A stretch of DNA of 7,678 nt. Source: CBDTTM01 sp965363355. GTDB lineage: Bacteria; Bacillota; Negativicutes; Selenomonadales; Selenomonadaceae. Every line of letters starts with the position of its first letter. Position 1 is the stretch's first letter. Both the position numbers and the translations under genes were made by a program. The notes under the pieces were generated by a model. That model saw only the letters and a program-made list of their open reading frames with translations, ran no database searches and was not told the DNA's origin. This document shows positions 1 to 4,961 of the stretch, in pieces. The stretch lies in NCBI GenBank assembly GCA_965363355.1, contig CBDTTM010000119.1, positions 1 to 7,678 on the forward strand, written 5' to 3'.

Positions 1-1
1 A

Positions 2-766
2 GATAAAGAGGAGCTCAACAAACTCCATCCAGCAGACATCGCCGATTTCGTTGAAGAGATGGACTATAACAGCCAAGCAGCATTCGTCCGTTCACTCGAT
101 GCCGAGCAAGCTGCCGATGCTTTGGCTGAAATGGAAATCGACACACAGGTCGGCATCATTTCTCAGTTGACCGGAGAACACGCCTCCGACCTTCTTGAAG
201 AATTGCCGCCAGACGAAGCCGCCGACATCCTCAGTGAAATGCCTGAAGAAAAATCCGCGGAACTCTTACAGCTCATGGAAGATGAAGAAGCCGATGAGGT
301 CAAGAAGCTCATGCAGTATGAAGGCGATACTGCTGGTGGTCTTATGACGACAGAATACATCGACATGCCTGTATCCTTGACTGTAGAACAAGCCATAGGA
401 AGGCTGCGTGAACTTGCTCCAGAAGCCGAAACCATCTATTATCTATACGTCGTAGATGAAGCGGATAAACTGCTTGGCGTACTCTCTTTAAGAGAACTCA
501 TCATCTCCGCGCCAAGCAATACCCTCGGCAACCTCATGCATACGAAGCTCATAACAGTCCACTATGAAGACGGCCATCGCAAGATTGCCGAAAGAATGCA
601 AAAATACAGCTTATTGGCATTGCCAGTTGTCGATGAGCATGGCATGATGCTCGGCATCATCACCGTTGATGATGTTCTGGATATTTTGATGCCAGAGCGT
701 TCCACCGAAGATGCCTGGGCGATTTATCTCAATAAACATGCCGGTCGGAACGGAGGTTCAAAATGA
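2..766 (+). CDS. MgtE N-domain and CBS-pair protein without a membrane domain (5' end outside the window)
   Basis: The reading frame is open from base 2, before the first internal ATG at 59. The 19 residues encoded there, including LHPADIADFVEE, are a typical MgtE N-domain opening, so the gene continues upstream of the window. The visible 254 residues contain an MgtE N superhelical domain (about 1-110, with repeated ELPPDEAADIL-type helices and the family's EGDTAGGLMTTEY segment). Two CBS domains follow (about 115-170 and 179-232). The protein then ends with a short hydrophilic tail (STEDAWAIYLNKHAGRNGGSK region) where a full MgtE would enter its plug helix and five membrane segments, which are absent. 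In MgtE this cytosolic part senses Mg2+ and gates the channel (family knowledge). The stop codon overlaps the start of the downstream Nramp-like transporter, so I infer a regulatory partner of that transporter. An upstream PRC-barrel-like domain, seen in some relatives, cannot be judged here. Confidence 0.9.
   Translation, partial: DKEELNKLHPADIADFVEEMDYNSQAAFVRSLDAEQAADALAEMEIDTQVGIISQLTGEHASDLLEELPPDEAADILSEMPEEKSAELLQLMEDEEADEVKKLMQYEGDTAGGLMTTEYIDMPVSLTVEQAIGRLRELAPEAETIYYLYVVDEADKLLGVLSLRELIISAPSNTLGNLMHTKLITVHYEDGHRKIAERMQKYSLLALPVVDEHGMMLGIITVDDVLDILMPERSTEDAWAIYLNKHAGRNGGSK
752..756 (+). promoter_or_regulatory. Ribosome binding site of the Nramp-like gene
   Basis: GGAGG lies 6 bases before the ATG at 763, inside the last codons of the upstream gene. 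The ATG overlaps that gene's TGA as ATGA. This fixes the start and implies coupled translation of the sensor and the transporter. Confidence 0.85.
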
Positions 767-2025
767 AATTGACAGAACGTTTATCCAGCCGCTTTTCTCT
801 CTTCTTAGCGGTCATGGGACCTGGTATCGTAACAGCTTTTGCCGATAATGATGCCGGTGGGATCGCAACCTATGCAGCGGCTGGTGCCAAATACGGCTAC
901 GACTTGCTCTTCATCATGTTCATCAGCACGATATGCCTCGTCGTAGCACAAGAAATGTCCGCTCGAACGGGTGCCGTCACCGGCAAAGGCTTATCCGATA
1001 TCATTCGTGAACAATACGGTGTCAAATGGACACTGTTTGCCATGGCTGTACTGATCATCGCCAACATGGGAACGACCGCCTCCGAATTTTCAGGCATCGC
1101 GACAAGCTTCGAGATTTTCGGTATCAGCCGCTATATATCGGTTCCAATCGTCGCCCTTATCATATGGATTTTGGTTTTAAAATATGATTACGGCAAAATC
1201 GAAAAAATCTTTTTTATCTTATGTCTGACTTTTTTCAGTTATGTCATTTCCGGTGTGATTGTCGATCCGCCTTGGGAGACCGTTCTCAAAGCATCTATCA
1301 CTCCTGTATTTTCTTCAGATGCCGACTTTTTATTGATGGCAATCGGAGTAATCGGAACAACGATTACTCCCTGGGGACAGTTTTATGTGCAAGCCTCAAT
1401 CGTTGATAAGGGTATAACCATAGCTGATTACAAATACACGCGCTGGGATGTGCTCATCGGCTCGTTCTTTACTTGGCTCGTTGCTTTTTTCATCATCGTC
1501 GCTACAGCAGCCACCTTATTTGCCAACGGGATTTCCATCGAAACCGCGGGAGACGCCGCATTAGCACTAGCCCCACTTGCCGGCAAATACGCAAGCATGC
1601 TTTTTTCTTTCGGACTCTTAGGTGCATCGATGCTCGCTGCTTTTATTCTGCCGCTCAGCACCGCCTATGCCGTCTGTGAAGCCTTTGGCTTTGAGCACGG
1701 CGTCAGCAAATCCTATAAAGAAGCTCCAGTGTTTTTCGGACTTTACACCGTATTGATTGTCGCCGGTGCCGGCATTGTCTTGTGGCCAGGCCTTTCCCTT
1801 TACACGATCATGCTTTTGTCACAAGTCGTAAATGGCGTGCTTTTACCGCCGATACTCATCTTCATGGTACTCATTGCCAGCGATAAGTATCTGATGGGCA
1901 AACATGCCAATTCGAAATGGTACAATGTCATTGCTTGGATTTTCACCCTTGCACTGATTGTTTTGACCATACTCCTTCTCCTTGCGAGTCTTATGCCAGA
2001 CTTTCTGCCAAGCCTCATCGGCTGA
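763..2025 (+). CDS. Nramp-superfamily divalent cation transporter with a non-canonical metal site (probable Mg2+ transporter, NRMT-like)
   Basis: This is a 420-residue integral membrane protein with about 11 hydrophobic segments (roughly 15-36, 46-64, 92-112, 124-140, 147-167, 187-210, 230-254, 275-305, 323-342, 346-372 and 386-410). The first begins GPGIVTAFADNDAGG, which aligns with the Nramp TM1 pattern GPG...MDPGN: Asp30 is kept, Pro becomes Ala31 and Asn becomes Gly33. In TM6 the canonical MPH triplet aligns with Thr202-Pro203-Trp204, so the methionine thioether ligand that favours Mn2+/Fe2+ and the conserved histidine are both missing. Loss of this methionine is described for the Nramp-related magnesium transporters (NRMT, e.g. 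Eggerthella lenta). Together with the MgtE-like partner upstream, this makes Mg2+ the best guess, by inference. Automated pipelines would probably call it MntH or a generic Nramp divalent metal transporter. Translation is coupled to the upstream gene, and a terminator follows 32 bp after the stop. Confidence 0.9.
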   Translation: MKLTERLSSRFSLFLAVMGPGIVTAFADNDAGGIATYAAAGAKYGYDLLFIMFISTICLVVAQEMSARTGAVTGKGLSDIIREQYGVKWTLFAMAVLIIANMGTTASEFSGIATSFEIFGISRYISVPIVALIIWILVLKYDYGKIEKIFFILCLTFFSYVISGVIVDPPWETVLKASITPVFSSDADFLLMAIGVIGTTITPWGQFYVQASIVDKGITIADYKYTRWDVLIGSFFTWLVAFFIIVATAATLFANGISIETAGDAALALAPLAGKYASMLFSFGLLGASMLAAFILPLSTAYAVCEAFGFEHGVSKSYKEAPVFFGLYTVLIVAGAGIVLWPGLSLYTIMLLSQVVNGVLLPPILIFMVLIASDKYLMGKHANSKWYNVIAWIFTLALIVLTILLLLASLMPDFLPSLIG

Positions 2026-2057
2026 CAGAAAAATCCGTCCGGCCCCATCCGCATATG

Positions 2058-2111
2058 AAAAAGCACGCGATAAGCCTTGCCCTCCGGCAAGAAGCATCGC
2101 GTGCTTTTTTT
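2058..2111 (+). terminator. Rho-independent terminator of the MgtE-like/Nramp-like unit
   Basis: The outer stem is a perfect 9-bp GCACGCGAT/ATCGCGTGC, extended by A-T pairs. After a 4x4 internal loop there is a second 6-bp stem, CTTGCC/GGCAAG, with loop CTCC. Seven T residues follow (2105-2111). Because AAAAA precedes the left arm, the hairpin would also carry a T run on the opposite strand, so it may act as a back-up terminator for the convergent sucCD unit. Confidence 0.9.
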
Positions 2112-2143
2112 CATTTTCTCAAACAAGAACTACTACAATTGGG

Positions 2144-2179
2144 CAAAATAAAAATGCGACCGTAAACCGGCCGCATTTT
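2144..2179 (-). terminator. Rho-independent terminator of sucCD
   Basis: Read on the minus strand, AAAATGCGGCCG pairs with CGGTCGCATTTT around a GTTTA loop. The one non-Watson-Crick position is a G-U wobble on this strand but an A-C mismatch on the plus strand, so the hairpin is made for minus-strand RNA. A T-rich run (TTTTTATTTT) follows. It begins 9 bp after the sucD stop codon. Confidence 0.88.
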
Positions 2180-2187
2180 CAAAGACA

Positions 2188-3090
2188 TCAGCAAGTTTTG
2201 CAGGTGTCATAGAGTCCATTTTTCTTTAATACGCGAATCATCGTTTCGCCCATATGAGCTACGGTATCCGCAACTTCGATGCCAGCGGCATTCAAAGCTT
2301 TGATTTTATCAGCTGCAGTGCCTTTGCCACCGGAAATGATCGCACCGGCATGGCCCATGCGTTTGCCCGGAGGAGCCTGACGGCCAGCAATGAAGGCAAC
2401 TACTGGTTTTTTCATGTTCTCTTTGATCCACTGAGCTGCTTCTTCTTCAGCAGTTCCGCCGATTTCACCAATGAGCATCAACGCCAAAGTTTCATCATCT
2501 TTATTGAATGCTTCCAAAGCATCGATGAAATCTGTGCCTTTGATTGGATCCCCACCGATACCGACAGCTGTAGTCTGACCAAGGCCGGCTGCAGTCATTT
2601 GGAAAGTAGCTTCATACGTCAATGTACCAGAGCGGGAAATGATTCCCACATGGCCTTTTTTATGGATATAGCCTGGGATGATGCCGATTTTACATTCATC
2701 TGTAGTCAAAATACCTGGGCAGTTAGGTCCGATCAAGCGTGTTTTCTTGCCCTTCATATATGCTTTTACTTTGACCATATCCTGAACCGGAATGTGTTCT
2801 GTGATGCAGACAACCAAATCGAGTTCGGCTTCAACACCTTCAAGAATCGAATCTGCAGCGAATTTAGCTGGTACATAAATTACAGAGGCAGTCGCGCCTG
2901 TTGCATCGACGGCTTCTTGTACTGTATTGAATACTGGTACACCTTCAACAACCATGCCGCCTTTACCTGGCGTCACACCGCCGACGATTTTTGTACCGTA
3001 ATCGAGCATCTGTTTTGTATGGAACAACGCGGTTTTCCCCGTGATCCCCTGTACAATAACTTTTGTATTCTTATCTACGAAAACTCCCAT
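2188..3090 (-). CDS. sucD: Succinyl-CoA ligase (ADP/GDP-forming), alpha subunit
   Basis: With SucC this enzyme interconverts succinyl-CoA plus ADP/GDP and phosphate with succinate, CoA and ATP/GTP in the cytoplasm. The protein has 300 residues, slightly longer than the usual 288-290. It begins with the CoA-binding Rossmann domain (about 4-100), including DKNTKVIVQGITG at 6-18 and GGVTPGKGG at 37-45. GPNCPG at 121-126 holds the conserved cysteine. The ligase domain carries the GHAGAIISGGKGTA loop, whose His247 is the phosphohistidine, and Glu209 in IGEIGG is the usual histidine-positioning glutamate. The start is fixed by AGGAGAGG 5 bases upstream and by alignment with E. coli SucD (M-x-x-x-x-DKNTKV). 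The gene lies 14 bp after sucC and clearly shares its mRNA. The extra C-terminus ends in CKTC, an unusual tail. Direction in vivo depends on the host: ATP formation in an oxidative branch, or succinyl-CoA supply for succinate-propionate metabolism. Confidence 0.97.
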   Translation of the reverse strand: MGVFVDKNTKVIVQGITGKTALFHTKQMLDYGTKIVGGVTPGKGGMVVEGVPVFNTVQEAVDATGATASVIYVPAKFAADSILEGVEAELDLVVCITEHIPVQDMVKVKAYMKGKKTRLIGPNCPGILTTDECKIGIIPGYIHKKGHVGIISRSGTLTYEATFQMTAAGLGQTTAVGIGGDPIKGTDFIDALEAFNKDDETLALMLIGEIGGTAEEEAAQWIKENMKKPVVAFIAGRQAPPGKRMGHAGAIISGGKGTAADKIKALNAAGIEVADTVAHMGETMIRVLKKNGLYDTCKTC

Positions 3091-3095
3091 GACGA

Positions 3096-3103
3096 CCTCT
3101 CCT
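3096..3103 (-). promoter_or_regulatory. Ribosome binding site of sucD
   Basis: AGGAGAGG lies on the minus strand 5 bases before the ATG at 3090-3088. It fills most of the 14-bp gap after the sucC stop and confirms the sucD start. Confidence 0.85.
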
Positions 3104-3104
3104 C

Positions 3105-4286
3105 TCAGGCAATTCCTTTATTTTTGTTTACGAGCTCAACGATTTTCTGAGCGCCTTCTTCCATGGACGGTGCCATGATGACTTCTGCTACGTTAGCATT
3201 GCGCAAGATTTCGCGGCCTTCATTTACATTCGTGCCTTCCAAACGAACTACGACCGGAACCGTAAGTCCGACAATCTTTGCTGCTTCAACGATACCGCTG
3301 GCAATGATATCGCATTTATTGATGCCGCCGAAGATATTGACGAAAATACCTTTGGCCTGTCCGCCTTCGAGCATGATGCGGAACGCTTTGGCGATGTTTT
3401 CTACCGTTGAAGAACCACCGACATCGAGGAAGTTAGCAGGTTCGCCGCCATAATGTTTGATGATGTCGACAGTAGCCATTGCAAGGCCTGCGCCGTTTAC
3501 CATACAAGCGACATCGCCGCCGAGATTTACGTAGTTCAAGCCTTCTCTAGCTGCAGCCAATTCTTTTGCATCTTCTTCCGATTCATCGCGAAGTTCAGCA
3601 ATATCGGCATGACGATAAAGTGCACTGTCATCAAAGTTCAATTTTGCATCCAGTGCCATGACCTTATCATCTTTGGTTACAACGAGTGGATTGATTTCAG
3701 CCAAAGAACAATCTTTGCTGATGAACGCAGTATAAAGACCCGTCATCAATTTCGAGACCTGTCCAACTACAGCTGCATCAAAGTTCATTTTGAACGCCAT
3801 GCGTTTTGATTGGAAAGGTGCCAAACCGATAAGCGGATCGATGTATTCTTTTATGATTTTTTCAGGCATTTCAGCAGCGACTTTTTCAATGTCCATGCCG
3901 CCTTCTTCTGAACCCATCATGACGACCATTGACGAAGCACGGTCGATTACAAAGCTCAAATAATATTCTTTCTTGATTTCGCAGCCTTCTTCAATTAAAA
4001 GACGATTGACGACTTTTCCTTCCGGACCAGTCTGATGCGTAACCAATGTTTTTCCGAGAAGTTCACTTGCATAAGTTTTTACTTCATCAATGGATTTGGC
4101 GATTTTTACCCCGCCCGCTTTACCACGGCCGCCGGCATGAATCTGCGCTTTTACGACACATACAGCCGAACCGAGTTCCTTAGCTGCCGCTACTGCTTCT
4201 TCTGCTGTAAAAGCTGCCTTGCCATTCGGTACGACAACGCCATACGATTTCAAGATTTGTTTGCTCTGGTATTCATGAATGTTCAT
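3105..4286 (-). CDS. sucC: Succinyl-CoA ligase (ADP/GDP-forming), beta subunit
   Basis: This is the nucleotide-binding subunit of succinyl-CoA ligase, 393 residues (E. coli 388). An N-terminal ATP-grasp domain (about 2-200) carries Lys46 and the HAGGRGKAGG loop at 50-59. The Mg-nucleotide residues Glu197, Asn199 and Asp213 fall at the E. coli positions. The C-terminal ligase domain includes CMVNGAGLAM (261-270), GGEPANFLDVGG (280-291), the VNIFGGI loop (316-322) and VVVRLEGTN (345-353). The start is the ATG at 4286: it gives the conserved MNIHEYQSKQ beginning and has AGGAGG upstream. A longer in-frame reading from a TTG at 4367 adds 27 residues with no family similarity and runs through the ribosome binding site, so I reject it. 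It is the first gene of the sucCD unit and is preceded by about 600 bp of repeat-rich control DNA. Nucleotide preference (ADP or GDP) cannot be decided from these motifs. Confidence 0.97.
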   Translation of the reverse strand: MNIHEYQSKQILKSYGVVVPNGKAAFTAEEAVAAAKELGSAVCVVKAQIHAGGRGKAGGVKIAKSIDEVKTYASELLGKTLVTHQTGPEGKVVNRLLIEEGCEIKKEYYLSFVIDRASSMVVMMGSEEGGMDIEKVAAEMPEKIIKEYIDPLIGLAPFQSKRMAFKMNFDAAVVGQVSKLMTGLYTAFISKDCSLAEINPLVVTKDDKVMALDAKLNFDDSALYRHADIAELRDESEEDAKELAAAREGLNYVNLGGDVACMVNGAGLAMATVDIIKHYGGEPANFLDVGGSSTVENIAKAFRIMLEGGQAKGIFVNIFGGINKCDIIASGIVEAAKIVGLTVPVVVRLEGTNVNEGREILRNANVAEVIMAPSMEEGAQKIVELVNKNKGIA

Positions 4287-4301
4287 TACATTATGCCTCC
4301 T
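4284..4301 (-). promoter_or_regulatory. sucC ribosome binding site with an overlapping start-stop ATG-TAA
   Basis: On the minus strand the order is AGGAGG (4301-4296), CATA, then ATGTAATG. The first ATG (4291-4289) is followed at once by TAA and is only 4 bases from the Shine-Dalgarno. The second ATG (4286-4284) starts SucC, 9 bases from the Shine-Dalgarno. The minimal start-stop overlaps the true start, an arrangement that could trap or re-initiate ribosomes. The site itself is clear; any control role is inference. Confidence 0.8.
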
Positions 4302-4388
4302 ATTTGCTTTGAAATACAGACCTAAAAGACCATGGCTTCCTGGCTCGATTGGATTCCAGCAAGACAAGATCTCCGTCCATTCACATTT

Positions 4389-4413
4389 CGTTGTTTTTCT
4401 TTAAAAAGCAACG
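4389..4413 (-). repeat. Stem-loop in the presumed sucC leader
   Basis: On the minus strand CGTTG-C-TTTTT pairs with AAAAA-CAACG around an AAAG loop: ten pairs with one bulged C. It is not followed by a T run, so it is not a terminator in this direction. It might influence leader folding or mRNA stability. It is A-T rich and could be partly fortuitous. Confidence 0.45.
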
Positions 4414-4492
4414 CCCATCCCAGGATCTAGTATTACTTCATATTGTTTGATATCGCTTACAACCCCCATTCTATATGAAATACTGTCATTCG

Positions 4493-4517
4493 TCTACTAT
4501 AAATTTACAATAGTAGA
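4493..4517. repeat. Inverted repeat 8-9-8 (TCTACTAT / ATAGTAGA)
   Basis: TCTACTAT (4493-4500) and ATAGTAGA (4510-4517) are perfect reverse complements separated by 9 bases. The right arm overlaps by two bases the larger palindrome that begins at 4516. The arm length and spacing suit a dimeric regulator. No known operator consensus was recognised. Confidence 0.5.
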
Positions 4518-4541
4518 ATTTATGATGATTATCATAAATTC
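4516..4541. promoter_or_regulatory. Perfect 11-4-11 palindrome (GAATTTATGAT-GATT-ATCATAAATTC), probable operator
   Basis: Two perfect 11-base arms flank GATT. The core TATGATGATTATCATA partly resembles Fur-family boxes (half-site ATTATCA), but it does not match the consensus well enough to name a regulator. Its right arm recurs at 4674-4685 as a 12-base direct repeat (TATCATAAATTC). It covers the possible -10 of the sucC promoter, a position where binding would block transcription. Confidence 0.6.
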
Positions 4542-4555
4542 GTGTATATTGTGAA
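4528..4555 (-). promoter_or_regulatory. Possible sigma-70 type promoter for sucCD
   Basis: On the minus strand, TTCACA (4555-4550) stands 16 bases before GATAAT (4533-4528). Both hexamers deviate from consensus and the 16-base spacing is slightly short. The predicted start near 4521 would give a leader of about 235 bases. The overlap with the palindrome and with the CRP-like site supports the choice but does not prove it. Other weak -10-like boxes exist in this AT-rich DNA. Confidence 0.35.
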
Positions 4556-4565
4556 AACTATCACC
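4550..4565. promoter_or_regulatory. CRP/FNR-family-like site TGTGA-N6-TCACC
   Basis: TGTGA (4550-4554), six bases, then TCACC (4561-4565) differs from the E. coli CRP core TGTGA-N6-TCACA at one base. It overlaps the possible -35 of the sucC promoter, a position reported for class II activation or for repression. Which CRP/FNR-family protein could use it in this host is unknown. Confidence 0.4.
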
Positions 4566-4660
4566 CAACTTGTTTGCAACAATGCCCGTCTATACCGATT
4601 TTGAAGAACAAGGCTCCCGCTAAAATGGACAAAACGTAATTTTCATAGGCATCCTTCGCC

Positions 4661-4685
4661 GATATCATTATGATATCATAAATTC
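4661..4685. promoter_or_regulatory. Compound palindrome around TTATGATATCATAA, second probable operator
   Basis: Two palindromes overlap. GATATCA-TTA-TGATATC covers 4661-4677, and the perfect 14-base TTATGATATCATAA covers 4668-4681. The right side (TATCATAAATTC, 4674-4685) repeats that of the site at 4530-4541. The two sites therefore share the half-site TTATGAT/ATCATAA, with a spacer of 0 here and 4 there. They lie 144 bp apart, nearly 14 helical turns, which would permit looping by one regulator (inference). Confidence 0.55.
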
Positions 4686-4895
4686 AAATTATTTCAAACC
4701 CCATTCTTAAGGTTCAGAATATTACTTCTTTAGCAGATTAAAAACGATAGAAATTTTCATCTCCCATACCTTTTATGCATAAACCAAGTGCTTCTTCATT
4801 ATTTATTGTTATTGTTTGTTCTTACTTTTTTTGATTCAAAATAACAGCGAGCCTCACCAAGCAAGCACTCTATCGAAAAAGGAAAGCATCCATAA

Positions 4896-4934
4896 ATAAA
4901 AAAACCTGGTCATCGCTCTTAGCTGACCAGGTTT
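4896..4934 (-). terminator. Rho-independent terminator of the ABC importer operon
   Basis: On the minus strand AAACCTGGTCA pairs perfectly with TGACCAGGTTT (11 bp) around an 11-base loop and is followed by a T-rich run (the plus-strand A run at 4894-4904). It begins 27 bp after the stop of the fused permease gene and separates that operon from the sucCD control region. Confidence 0.92.
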
Positions 4935-4961
4935 CTCAACAAAATACGAACAGGAAAAATT

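Larger units (their letters stand above)
4287..4895 (-). other. Gene-free AT-rich region upstream of sucC, probable control region and long leader
   Basis: About 600 bp lie between the sucC start and the terminator of the ABC importer. By eye it is clearly richer in A and T than the flanking genes. I found no open frame with both family similarity and a sound ribosome site; the best small frames are 8-14 codons. It contains several inverted repeats, a CRP-like site and a possible promoter, each listed separately. No tRNA, T-box or riboswitch consensus was recognised. The part from about 4690 to 4890 shows nothing that I can name. All of it lies upstream of sucC and behind a terminator, so it most likely serves sucCD. 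Confidence 0.7.

Noticed and set aside
59..766. ATG at 59 as the true start of the MgtE-like gene
   Set aside because: The frame is open and clearly MgtE-like upstream of it (LHPADIADF), so the gene begins outside the window.
763..2025. Calling the Nramp gene mntH (Mn2+/H+ symporter)
   Set aside because: The residues that define manganese/iron Nramps (DPGN Asn, MPH Met and His) are replaced, and the neighbour is an MgtE-type magnesium sensor.
2254..3150. Plus-strand open frame of 298 codons opposite sucD
   Set aside because: It is antisense to a confidently identified sucD, has no recognisable family and a composition rich in Cys, Phe and His, and no ribosome site was seen. It is a shadow of codon bias in sucD.
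4287..4367. 27-residue N-terminal extension of SucC from a TTG
   Set aside because: It reads through the AGGAGG ribosome site. The added residues have no counterpart in SucC, and the family start MNIHEYQ lies at the internal ATG.
4570..4582. Small inverted repeat TTGTT-TGC-AACAA
   Set aside because: Five-base A/T-rich arms are common by chance, and it does not line up with the other elements.
4582..4623. 13-codon plus-strand frame (ATG near 4583) in the gene-free region
   Set aside because: There is no ribosome site before it and no sign of family similarity. A frame of this length is expected by chance.
4896..4934. Operator or attachment site at the AACCTGGTCA inverted repeat
   Set aside because: The position just after the operon's last stop and the T run on the minus strand fit a terminator. 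No integrase or duplicate copy is present.
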